From Balneolales bacterium (lineage in GTDB: Bacteria > Bacteroidota > Rhodothermia > Balneolales > Balneolaceae), in assembly GCA_030830725.1 (NCBI GenBank), contig JAURMN010000045.1:1-51373 (forward strand): a DNA stretch of 51,373 nt, read 5' to 3'. Under the pieces are notes generated by a model. It had not been told where the DNA came from. It saw only the letters and a program-made list of their open reading frames with translations, and ran no database searches. Each line of letters opens with the position of its first letter. Position 1 is the first letter of the stretch. This document shows positions 33,092 through 41,532 of this stretch, one piece after another. A program made the position numbers and the translations under genes.

Positions 33092-34429
33092 TCAGAACGA
33101 TCCTGCAGGATCAGCATTTATGAGATCGGAATAAATTGATTTCATAACAATTTCCCGAGATTGGGTAGTGTTGACCCGGGCTTTCATCTTCATCAGCATG
33201 TGGTAGAGGCCAATATGAACTCTTGTGCTATAAATGAAATTTTCATTCCCACGAGGTTCATTTGTAAATGGGGCATCGCGCGTATAATCCTTGAGTTTTT
33301 GAATGTACTCTGGAGTTCCAAAGTCAAATACGTCCACCTCGTAGGGCTCTACAAAGGCATAGCCATATTTCATGGAGAATTCCAGATAATTTCGTTCGAC
33401 CTCATCTTGAGTGGGATCTCCCGTGATCACCCCAAGCCAACGATAGAGTTCAAGGATTTCTTCCTCGTTTTTTTCCATGTGAGAGGGCAAGAGCGCCAAG
33501 TAATGCTGAAAAAACTCTTCTGGGAATACTTTTACACAGCCAAAATCAAGAACTCCAAGACGACCATCCGGAGTAAATAGAAAGTTACCGGGATGTGTAT
33601 CCGCATGAATCTCCCGATTGTCATGAATTTGATCGTGGAAAAAGTCCCAAAGCAGTTGCCCGAAATGATCCCGCTCTTTCTGAGACGGATTTCGAGACAG
33701 AAAGTCCTGAAGATGTTCGCCTTCAATATACGTCATCGTAAGCACTCTTGAGGTAGAAAACTCACGTATCCAACGTGGAGTGACAATTTTATCCGAGGTA
33801 AATCGGGCATGAAAACGTTCCATTTCCACACCCTCATGAAGGTAGTCCGTTTCCATGAGCAGGGTATTGCGTACTTCCGTAAAATAAGGATCGAGGGTAC
33901 TGCCTTTTTTTACGATACGTTTAAATAGCGATCGAGCCAGAGCCAGATCGGAGTCAATGGAATCCCGTACACCCGGATATTGTACCTTCACCACTACATC
34001 CCGTCCATCTTTCAGTGTTGCGCGATGGACTTGACCGATTGAAGCCGCTGCAAGCGCATTTTCATCAAATGAACTAAACAGATATTCCGGTGTACCCCCC
34101 AATTCCTTTTTCAAAATAGATCGAATGAGCGCCTTGTTGATCGGTGGAACGCTATACTGAGCTTTTGCCATAATATCGGTGAACTCTTCCGGCAAGAAAC
34201 TCTGGTCGAGACTCATGGTTTGAGCCAGTTTCAGAGCTGTTCCTCTCAGTTTGGTAAAGTCTTGAAAAACTTTTCCCGCCGTTTCTTTTCGAATCTCGGA
34301 AGTATCTGCTTCTGCATCTACAGATTTACGGATCAACTCTTTAACGTACCCACTTCCGACATTAAGACCGGTTTTAGCAAAGATTTTACCCCGTTGAAAT
34401 CGGGTGGAGGGAAATTCATCCTGATTCAT
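33092..34429 (-). CDS. ABC1/UbiB (AarF) family atypical kinase
   Basis: A 445-residue ABC1-family protein. The KxGQ-like motif reads ALKLAQTMSLD (Gly to Ala), the Ala-rich nucleotide loop AAASIGQVHRA, the catalytic block IHADTHPGNFLF and the metal-binding LDFGCVK are all present. UbiB/Coq8 members are ATPases or kinases that help make quinones and handle lipids; in Bacteroidota many lack a proven role. The start codon overlaps the stop of the upstream TetR gene by one base (TAATG), so the two are translationally coupled. Such TetR-ABC1 pairs are common in this phylum. Confidence 0.92.
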   Translation of the reverse strand: MNQDEFPSTRFQRGKIFAKTGLNVGSGYVKELIRKSVDAEADTSEIRKETAGKVFQDFTKLRGTALKLAQTMSLDQSFLPEEFTDIMAKAQYSVPPINKALIRSILKKELGGTPEYLFSSFDENALAAASIGQVHRATLKDGRDVVVKVQYPGVRDSIDSDLALARSLFKRIVKKGSTLDPYFTEVRNTLLMETDYLHEGVEMERFHARFTSDKIVTPRWIREFSTSRVLTMTYIEGEHLQDFLSRNPSQKERDHFGQLLWDFFHDQIHDNREIHADTHPGNFLFTPDGRLGVLDFGCVKVFPEEFFQHYLALLPSHMEKNEEEILELYRWLGVITGDPTQDEVERNYLEFSMKYGYAFVEPYEVDVFDFGTPEYIQKLKDYTRDAPFTNEPRGNENFIYSTRVHIGLYHMLMKMKARVNTTQSREIVMKSIYSDLINADPAGSF

Positions 34430-35232
34430 TACATCCCCCAGTTCTTATAATCCCACTCTTTGGATTTCCACTCATTCTGAATCGGAAATTCTCGGAGCAA
34501 AAACCTGCCCAAATCAAGCACTTTTTCCCCCAATGAGCTTATGGCCATTTCGGAGATTACAGCTGTGAATTTGTCAATCAATGCGGCTGTGTTTTCCCCA
34601 TCCTTGGAGGTGTCCTGCAACCAATAGCGAAGAATTCCTAAATATCCCGCCCAGAGAAGTTCACGAGCCGGAGTGGCAGCGATGAATTTGGTGGTGGTGG
34701 ATACCTGCTTCCCTGAAAGAATGGTCCCCATTTCAGACAGAAAGGCTAAGTGGAAAGGTGATTTCATCGAGCCGTATTCAGTTGAGGTAAAACATGTCGG
34801 TTTTAAGGCTCTGGCCCCTGAAGGAAGGAGAACGAATTGAGAAAACGTCTTGCGGACAAACTCTTTTTCAGTGCTCATTAACTCAAAAAGCGTATAGAAA
34901 AGATTACTCAGTTTCTCTTCAACAGTATACCCTTCATAGTCGGGAACCTGCTCTTTGAGCGTTTTAAAAAGCACCCATCTGGACTCATAATAATACCCTA
35001 GAAGTTCTTCCCGATTCTGGAAATGTCTAAGAAGTTCGCGCGTTGATAATCCATGTGCGCCTGCTACACCAGCCAGGGAGAATTTTTTCGAAATCATCCA
35101 GTTGCTTACGGCGGTTTCAACTAGATCGATTTTTAGTGCTATAGTCGCTTTTTTTTCTGTTTCCACCTTTTTTCCTGTTTTCACAGTTTGGCGTGCTGGT
35201 GAGGATTCTGAAGATTTTTTCTTGGCTGGCAT
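34429..35232 (-). CDS. TetR family transcriptional regulator
   Basis: 267 residues. A basic, Lys/Ser-rich tail (1-30) precedes a TetR-type helix-turn-helix (about 36-80: VSNWMISKKFSLAGVAGAHG, then STRELLRHFQNREELLGYYY). The ligand domain is helical and ends in a Trp-rich tail (NEWKSKEWDYKNWGM). The HTH is divergent but recognisable by its turn and the RELLRHFQNREEL recognition helix. It is coupled to the ABC1 kinase gene by a one-base overlap and divergent from the transporter at 35330, with a palindrome in the gap that is a natural candidate for its operator. The effector is unknown; a lipid is possible given the kinase partner (inference). Confidence 0.85.
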   Translation of the reverse strand: MPAKKKSSESSPARQTVKTGKKVETEKKATIALKIDLVETAVSNWMISKKFSLAGVAGAHGLSTRELLRHFQNREELLGYYYESRWVLFKTLKEQVPDYEGYTVEEKLSNLFYTLFELMSTEKEFVRKTFSQFVLLPSGARALKPTCFTSTEYGSMKSPFHLAFLSEMGTILSGKQVSTTTKFIAATPARELLWAGYLGILRYWLQDTSKDGENTAALIDKFTAVISEMAISSLGEKVLDLGRFLLREFPIQNEWKSKEWDYKNWGM

Positions 35233-35267
35233 AAGGGGTGGAACAAGTCAAAACGATTAAAGAGATC

Positions 35268-35287
35268 AGTTCTGGTGAGAACTTTTT
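35268..35287. promoter_or_regulatory. Palindrome between tetR and the queuosine-precursor transporter
   Basis: AGTTCT-GGTG-AGAACT is a perfect 6-bp inverted repeat (35268-35283) followed by a T run to 35287. It is 36 bases from the TetR start and 46 from the transporter start. It could be the TetR operator, or on the plus strand a small terminator/attenuator in the transporter leader. Confidence 0.5.
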
Positions 35288-35329
35288 ATTTTCCGGATTG
35301 ATAACGCATAAAATTCTGTTTCAGTTCAC

Positions 35330-36136
35330 ATGAACTTTCTAAAAAACCCAACATCTCACGGGCGGGACGTACTTTTTTTTAGCCTTGCAGCCGTCTTTCT
35401 CACGTCCCTAGTTTTGGGGAATGTAATTGGTACGACAAAATTTGTTACCCTGTTCACCTGGAGTCTGCCCAACTGGCTCGTAACGTTGACGCCGGCGCTG
35501 GTTCGGGATGGTGCCGTTTATACCATGAGTGTTCCCGTTGGAGTAATTGCCTATCCTTTTACCTTTTTGGCCACCGATTTGATTTCTGAATTATTTGGTC
35601 GTAAAAAAGCTCAAATGGTGGTCTGGATTGGCTTTTCAATGAATATTTTTATGTTGTTGCTTATGACCGTTAACCATTTGTTACCGGATGCCAACGGAGT
35701 GAGCGGGGGCTTATCCCTTTTTGAAGGGGTTTATGGATTTATGGTAGGGAATACGATTGCCTCCATGATTGCGTACTTGACAGCCCAGACCATTGATGTG
35801 CGTATGTTTCATTTTTGGAAACGTCTTACATCCGGTCGTCATTTATGGCTTCGTAATAACGGATCGACGATGGTGAGTCAACTTGTAGACAGCACCGCAA
35901 TCTTATCGATTCTCTATTTCGCTGGAAATCTCGGCCCGGATATTAACGGGATTGGACCGCTCGCGATTTTGATTCTGAACTCCTACTTGTTCAAATTTTT
36001 CTTTGCCGCATTTGATACGCCATTTTTCTATGCGGGGGTGTGGCTTTTCCGAAATTACCAAGAGGATCCGGAGGGTCATCATTTATTTGAGCAGGACGTA
36101 GAAAAGGCGGAACTTCCATCAAATATTCAGGTTTAG
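35330..36136 (+). CDS. yhhQ: Queuosine precursor transporter (YhhQ/QPTR family)
   Basis: A 268-residue membrane protein with about six helices. The family blocks LGNVIGTTKFVTLFTW, MSVPVGVIAYPFTFLATDLI, SELFGRKKAQMVVWIGF and GSTMVSQLVDSTAILSILYF are all present. YhhQ proteins import preQ0 or preQ1 for queuosine-tRNA synthesis. A tgt gene, which inserts preQ1 into tRNA, lies 4 kb to the right but on the other strand. I looked for a preQ1 riboswitch in the leader and did not find one. Confidence 0.93.
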   Translation: MNFLKNPTSHGRDVLFFSLAAVFLTSLVLGNVIGTTKFVTLFTWSLPNWLVTLTPALVRDGAVYTMSVPVGVIAYPFTFLATDLISELFGRKKAQMVVWIGFSMNIFMLLLMTVNHLLPDANGVSGGLSLFEGVYGFMVGNTIASMIAYLTAQTIDVRMFHFWKRLTSGRHLWLRNNGSTMVSQLVDSTAILSILYFAGNLGPDINGIGPLAILILNSYLFKFFFAAFDTPFFYAGVWLFRNYQEDPEGHHLFEQDVEKAELPSNIQV

Positions 36137-36183
36137 ATAATATCAAAATTGTTGAATTCTCCATTATAAAAAACAAAACAGGG

Positions 36184-38598
36184 ATGAGTAGTACGGGTAT
36201 GGATTACGTTCTATCGATCATGAGGAGTTTCCTCTTACTCATCGTGATGTGTCTGTTTGGAGTTTCCGTTTCTGCACAACATAACTCAGAGTCGATCCCA
36301 TCCAATTCTCCTGCACCCGTTGGAGAATGGCGATCCCTCTCGTCTTACAATTATGTTCAGGATTTGGCCAGTGATTCAGAAGATCGAATTTGGGGGGCAA
36401 CTACTGGAGGTATTTTTGTATGGAATTCTAAAACCTCGGTTTTTGATGCTCTGCTGACCCCGCTCGAAGGACTTTCCAGGCTCGATCCCACAGTAATTGC
36501 GTATTTATCAAACCAAGATCTCATGATCGTTGGCTATCCTGACGGAACGTTAGATGTTATTGATCCGACTTCATTCAAAATTCGTACACTGAACGACATT
36601 AAGCGAACTTCTCTGTTTACTGATAAACGAATAAATGCCATAGAAACAACTCAAGATGGGGTATTCGTTGGAACAGGATTCGGAGTCGTAAAATATGACC
36701 TGAATATTCAGTATGTACTACAGACGTTTTCTAGTCTGGGGGTCTTTACCAGTGGAAGTGCGGTGAGGGATATGGTGATCGACACAGAAAAGAAGGACCT
36801 TTGGGTGGCTACGGATCAGGGGTTAGCTTTGGCGAGTTTATCGGATGATTTATCTCTCGCCTCAACTTGGCAAAATGTGACATCAGACTTATTTGGGGGA
36901 GCTTCAGTTCAAGAATTAGCTTTTTTTCAGGATAAGATTTATCTCACCACCTCCGATGGTAATTTTGAAAAAACCAGATCTACCACCACCACTCTTCAGG
37001 ACGGATGGCTTAAAAACCAGACCTTTGGAAGTGTATTGATCACAGATTATCATCTCGATCAACAAGCTAACAGACTATATGCTGTATATCGTAATACTCT
37101 TTTTTATCTCGATGAAAATCTAAGGCGGCGATCTTATACGATTCCTGAACTTGGCAATGTTGTGGTCGCAAATAAGGGCCTCTGGGTGGGTTCTTTTCAG
37201 AGTGGGCTAGTTTATCTGGATGAAGTTTCTGAGACAACCCAACGCATAGAAGTGAATGGTCCCGCTATGAATTCCGTCTCCGATATCCGTTTTACAGAAA
37301 GTGGATTTATTACAGCCACTACCAGGTTCTCCAATAGGACATTTCTTTTCGATGATCTCAAGGGATTTTCCATTGTTGAGAATGGCCAATGGGCGAATTA
37401 CAACATGACAAACCGCAAAGAGCTAAAAGACGCCTACTTTACCTTAACCTATCGATCTTTGCTTGGTCAGAGATATGCCTATTTTGGTAGTTGGGGTTCT
37501 GGTATTGCCCGGTTTAATCTGGAGACAGAGGCGATTGATATATTTAATGCAGAAAATACATCGATAAGGGGGTTTAGCGCTTCTGATTACATTGTAATTT
37601 CGGGGTTGGAGAAAGATTCTAATGGGGATATATGGGCAGTAAGTCGATATGCTTCAAAGCCTCTGATTTATCACGTGGAAGGATCTCAGGAATGGACTCC
37701 CTTGGCTTCGAGTTCAGCGCTGAGCAGTGCGGATCGATATATGCGCATGTTTATCGATTCTAATGATTTCAAATGGATAACGTTGGAGTCCACTTCAGAG
37801 GCCGGAAGAGGATTGATGGTACTCGATACCGGACAAGATCCTTTGTCCACATCGGATGATCGGGCCGTGGTGTTGAACACGGGTATCAGTCTTGGAAATT
37901 TACCTGATGCAACCGTTACGGCGATTGTTGAAGATCGTAATGGAGAAGTATGGATCGGTACGGAAAGGGGAATTGCACGATTCATTTTTCCTGATCTGAT
38001 TTTGGATGGAGGTTCTGCTGAGCGACAAGCACAATGGTTAATAGCTGATGAACCTGGTGATATCTCGCCTTTTCTTCTTCGAGATCTTTCGGTTACGGAT
38101 ATCGTTGTAAATGGTGCGAATCAAAAATGGGTTGGATCCTCATCGAATGGACTTTGGTTGTTAAATGAGAAAGGAAGTCGGGTTTTGGCGCATTACACCT
38201 CAGAAAATTCACCACTACTTTCAAATTCTATAACGGATCTTTCATATCATTCGATCACCGGAGAGTTAACGATCACGACATCACTGGGTGTGATCATTCT
38301 AACGGATGTTTCGATTCAGGGGGAGGAAGAAATGGAGGCACTGGATGCATATCCCAATCCATTTGTCTATGACCGCCACCAAAATGTTATTATTGAAGGA
38401 TTGAGTGAACGAAGCACCCTATTTGTGGTCACGGTGGATGGTGTCAGGATTCGAAGACTTGACGTATCGGGTGGCCGAGTGGAATGGGATGGCTTGGATA
38501 GGAATGGAGATAAATTAGCAACGGGAGTCTATTTGCTGATTGCGACGGATCAAAATGGAGGTCAACGAGGAGTAGGGAAAATGGTAATTATCCGATGA
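36184..38598 (+). CDS. porZ: PorZ-like type IX secretion system protein
   Basis: 804 residues. The signal peptide is best read from Met14 (MRSFLLLIVMCLFGVSVSAQ), so the true start may be 36223. Two beta-propeller units follow. The N-terminal block VGEWRSLSSYNYVQDLASDS, the LMIVGYPDGTLDVIDPTSFK strand and the DGVFVGTGFGVVKYDLNIQ strand match PorZ from Bacteroidota. Later repeats have 'WIGTERGIARF' and 'KWVGSSSNGLWLLNE'. The C-terminal domain (about 715-804) begins DAYPNPF and ends GVYLLIATDQNGGQRGVGKMVII, a type A sorting-like domain. In Porphyromonas gingivalis PorZ is part of the surface sortase complex and binds anionic LPS. Here the stop overlaps a glycosyltransferase start by 4 bases. Confidence 0.85.
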   Translation: MSSTGMDYVLSIMRSFLLLIVMCLFGVSVSAQHNSESIPSNSPAPVGEWRSLSSYNYVQDLASDSEDRIWGATTGGIFVWNSKTSVFDALLTPLEGLSRLDPTVIAYLSNQDLMIVGYPDGTLDVIDPTSFKIRTLNDIKRTSLFTDKRINAIETTQDGVFVGTGFGVVKYDLNIQYVLQTFSSLGVFTSGSAVRDMVIDTEKKDLWVATDQGLALASLSDDLSLASTWQNVTSDLFGGASVQELAFFQDKIYLTTSDGNFEKTRSTTTTLQDGWLKNQTFGSVLITDYHLDQQANRLYAVYRNTLFYLDENLRRRSYTIPELGNVVVANKGLWVGSFQSGLVYLDEVSETTQRIEVNGPAMNSVSDIRFTESGFITATTRFSNRTFLFDDLKGFSIVENGQWANYNMTNRKELKDAYFTLTYRSLLGQRYAYFGSWGSGIARFNLETEAIDIFNAENTSIRGFSASDYIVISGLEKDSNGDIWAVSRYASKPLIYHVEGSQEWTPLASSSALSSADRYMRMFIDSNDFKWITLESTSEAGRGLMVLDTGQDPLSTSDDRAVVLNTGISLGNLPDATVTAIVEDRNGEVWIGTERGIARFIFPDLILDGGSAERQAQWLIADEPGDISPFLLRDLSVTDIVVNGANQKWVGSSSNGLWLLNEKGSRVLAHYTSENSPLLSNSITDLSYHSITGELTITTSLGVIILTDVSIQGEEEMEALDAYPNPFVYDRHQNVIIEGLSERSTLFVVTVDGVRIRRLDVSGGRVEWDGLDRNGDKLATGVYLLIATDQNGGQRGVGKMVIIR

Positions 38599-40226
38599 AC
38601 CGGAATCGTACAGATGTTTCCATTATTATTGTAAACTACAACGTCAAGGAATTTCTGGCGAATTGTATTGAATCAATCCGCAGGTCAAGCGGGGATTTGA
38701 GCACCCAGATTATTGTAGTGGATAATCAATCAACGGATGGGTCAAAAGAGTTTCTTCAAACTCATTTTGGTGATCTGACCTACATTTGGAATGAAAAGAA
38801 TGTCGGCTTTGGAGCTGCCAATAATCAAGGTATTCACATTGCGGACGGAGAGTTTATACTCTTACTGAATCCAGACACCATTTTACAGGAAAATACACTA
38901 CAGGTGATGCTGGATTTCATGAGAGAAAATCCTGAAGTAGGGGTATCCGGATGTAAAATTGTGAATCCTGACGGAACGTTTGCTCCCGAATCCAGAAGAT
39001 CCGTTCCTACCCTCTCTAATTCCATGTACAAAACCCTTGGATTGTCGTCTCTTTTTCCTAAAAGCCGACTTTTCTCTACCTATTATTTAGGATGGATGAG
39101 CCCCGACCTTGGATCAGAAGTTCCTGTACTTTCCGGGTCATTTATGTTCTTTAGAGGTTCGGTATTAAGAGAATTGTCTGGATTCGATGAGAGATTTTTT
39201 ATGTATGGAGAGGATATCGACTTATGCGTAAGGGTAGCCAAAGAGGGCTGGAAGATTATTTATTTGCCCTCCACCTCCATTGTCCATTATAAGGGTGAGA
39301 GTTCTAAGAAGGATGATATCCGTTATATAAAGAATTTTAATGAGGCCATGATTCTTTTTTTTAAAAAGTATCATTCAGGCACCACATCCTTTCTTTTCCA
39401 GTTTTTTATTCAATTTGCCATCATCATCAGGGCCGTTCTCTCGTTTATATTCGCAAAAACAGTTTCTCTCAGGAGTATACTCATTGATATCGTATTGATT
39501 AATCTTTCTCTCCAAATCTCTCTTGTTCTCTATGAAGCATTACCTGTAGAGCGCACCTATGATATCGACCATACTCAGATTTTAATCTGGAATATCATAA
39601 TTACACTTCTGTATCTCGTTTTTGGGAAGTATGAGGTTCAAAATAAACGGTTTCTTTTCATTACCAATCTTGCGAAATCGATCACATTTGCATTCCTGGG
39701 ATTGGTTGTGGTCACGTTCTTTTTTAAAACCATTGCCTTTTCGCGGCTGATTATTCTGATTGGGTTTGTCTTATCCCTTGTCATGGTTACGTTGAGTAAT
39801 GTCCTTTTATCGAATCGAAGCAAGCTTGGAGGTTCTATTGGGAAAAAATGGTTTCGAAGACGAGTTCTCGTAGTAGGTTCAAATCCAAAAACCCCGGATC
39901 TCATTAAAAAACTTCGTTCATTTTCCTCCATTCCGATCGATGTATTAGGTGTGATACATCAGGATAATTGGGAGCCTGGAGAGACGTATGAAGATGCAGA
40001 TATCGTTCCTGTGATCGGATCCCTTGCTCAAACGAAAACCTTGGTGAAGGATCTTCACATTTCTCATATCGTAGTACTTATGGATGCCATTAAGAACTAT
40101 GAACTGCTGGAGATTATGTCCCTTTTAAAAGAGGATAAAGTCAAAATTGCGATTGTCCCAAAAGATCTGGACGTCCTAATTGGCAAGGATATATTTGAGG
40201 GGTTAAAGGATTTGAGTCGCATGTGA
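38595..40226 (+). CDS. Fusion of GT2 glycosyltransferase and membrane/Rossmann half of a polyprenyl glycosylphosphotransferase
   Basis: 543 residues. Residues 1-245 are a GT2 (rhamnosyltransferase-like) domain: SIIIVNYNVKEFLANCIESI, IIVVDNQSTDGS, NVGFGAANNQGI, LLLNPDT, and the FFMYGEDIDLCVRVAKEGWK acceptor-side block. About five membrane helices follow (255-400). Residues 412-543 (RRRVLVVGSNPKTPDLIKKL, IDVLGVI, DLHISHIVVLMDA) look like the Rossmann-type domain that precedes the catalytic part in WbaP/WcaJ proteins. The catalytic phosphoglycosyltransferase domain is missing; a complete one is encoded at 41533. The start overlaps porZ by 4 bases. It is probably an inner-membrane glycosyltransferase of lipid-linked glycan synthesis. 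Confidence 0.82.
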   Translation: MNRNRTDVSIIIVNYNVKEFLANCIESIRRSSGDLSTQIIVVDNQSTDGSKEFLQTHFGDLTYIWNEKNVGFGAANNQGIHIADGEFILLLNPDTILQENTLQVMLDFMRENPEVGVSGCKIVNPDGTFAPESRRSVPTLSNSMYKTLGLSSLFPKSRLFSTYYLGWMSPDLGSEVPVLSGSFMFFRGSVLRELSGFDERFFMYGEDIDLCVRVAKEGWKIIYLPSTSIVHYKGESSKKDDIRYIKNFNEAMILFFKKYHSGTTSFLFQFFIQFAIIIRAVLSFIFAKTVSLRSILIDIVLINLSLQISLVLYEALPVERTYDIDHTQILIWNIIITLLYLVFGKYEVQNKRFLFITNLAKSITFAFLGLVVVTFFFKTIAFSRLIILIGFVLSLVMVTLSNVLLSNRSKLGGSIGKKWFRRRVLVVGSNPKTPDLIKKLRSFSSIPIDVLGVIHQDNWEPGETYEDADIVPVIGSLAQTKTLVKDLHISHIVVLMDAIKNYELLEIMSLLKEDKVKIAIVPKDLDVLIGKDIFEGLKDLSRM

Positions 40227-40261
40227 AATCTAAGGGAGGATTGTTTCACTCAACCTTTTAT

Positions 40262-41389
40262 TCAAAGTCGGGTTTCTATCCTTCGGGTCATCTCCTCAGC
40301 CCATGAAGCGAAGGAACCGGCTTTAATGTACCCTCGAATTTCTTTCATCAACCAGAGATAAAACGTGAGATTATGCTCGGAAGCGAGTTCTAATCCGAGT
40401 AATTCATCTGCACGGAATAAATGGTGAATGTAGCTCATGGAGTAACGTTGGCAAAGATCACTCTCAAACTCTTCATCCAGAGGCTTGTGATGATGTCGCC
40501 ATTTGGCATTGCGGATATTTACAATTCCATGACGCGTAAAAATCATCCCATTGCGGGCGTTTCGGGTCGGCATCACACAATCAAACATATCCACCCCTCG
40601 CAAAACAGATTGTAGCAGATTACCGGGTGTACCCACACCCATCAAATAACGAGGTTTATCATGAGGAAGATAGGCTGTGGTGAGATCGGTCATCTCATAC
40701 AGCAAATCAGTCGGTTCTCCAACGCTAAGGCCTCCAATCGCCAGCCCCTCAAAACCTACTGAGGACATAAACTCGGCAGAAGCTTTTCTTAAGTCCGGAT
40801 AGGTACCCCCTTGTACAATCCCGAATTGCGACTGAGTGTGTCCGTAAAGAGGTTCTGTTTCTTCAAAGGCCTTTCGCCCACGAGCAGCCCAACGATGGGT
40901 TAATTCCATGGAGTTTAAGACATACTCATAATCGGCAGGGTATGGAGGGCACTCATCCAGAATCATCATGATGTCGGAGCCAAGGGTGCGTTGAATATCG
41001 ACCACATTTTCGGGGGTAAACCAATGCTTTGATCCGTCCAAGTGGCTTTTGAATTCCGCGCCACGCTCTTCCAGTTTGCGCATATCCGAAAGCGAAAAAA
41101 TCTGATACCCACCCGAATCGGTTAAGATGGCTCCGTTCCACCCTATAAATTTGTGCAATCCCCCTACTTCACGCATAAGCTCCATACCAGGTCGGAGATA
41201 AAGATGATAGGTATTTCCAAGGATAATAGGTGCTTTGATGCGCTTAGAAAGGTCATCCTGGCTAACCGCTTTGACAGACCCATTTGTCCCGACTGGCATA
41301 AAAATCGGGGTATCTATTGAACCATGATCGGTCTGGAGGGTCCCAAGCCGTGCTTTTGAGTGAGGATCTGTGGTGTGAAGCGTAAACAT
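40262..41389 (-). CDS. tgt: Queuine/preQ1 tRNA-ribosyltransferase (Tgt)
   Basis: 375 residues from the ATG at 41389; an upstream in-frame start at 41446 would add a non-conserved tail. Tgt swaps guanine 34 for preQ1 in tRNAs with GUN anticodons. Blocks TDSGGYQIFSL (Asp91), GIVQGGTYPDLRKASAE, LAIGGLSVGEP, YLMGVGTPGNLLQSV and DCVMPTRNARNGMIFT (Asp270 nucleophile) are intact. The zinc site, normally CxCxxC plus His, reads FESDLC with Phe308, Ser310, Cys313 and His339, so only one Cys and the His remain. The gene interrupts the plus-strand glycan genes on the opposite strand. Confidence 0.96.
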   Translation of the reverse strand: MFTLHTTDPHSKARLGTLQTDHGSIDTPIFMPVGTNGSVKAVSQDDLSKRIKAPIILGNTYHLYLRPGMELMREVGGLHKFIGWNGAILTDSGGYQIFSLSDMRKLEERGAEFKSHLDGSKHWFTPENVVDIQRTLGSDIMMILDECPPYPADYEYVLNSMELTHRWAARGRKAFEETEPLYGHTQSQFGIVQGGTYPDLRKASAEFMSSVGFEGLAIGGLSVGEPTDLLYEMTDLTTAYLPHDKPRYLMGVGTPGNLLQSVLRGVDMFDCVMPTRNARNGMIFTRHGIVNIRNAKWRHHHKPLDEEFESDLCQRYSMSYIHHLFRADELLGLELASEHNLTFYLWLMKEIRGYIKAGSFASWAEEMTRRIETRL

Positions 41390-41532
41390 GGATTCGAAGA
41401 TAAAACAATAAAAATTGATTATTTTGCCCAATCTTTGTTCGCACATTCGAAAATTGGCAAAAGTAGATTGAAACTTGTGTAGTTGACATTAGCTGTTTTT
41501 GCTTTTCGAAATCATATTAAATAACTGGCTCT

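Noticed and set aside
35233..35329. preQ1 riboswitch before yhhQ
   Set aside because: I found no preQ1-I type stem with the A-rich tail; the only structure is the short palindrome reported separately.
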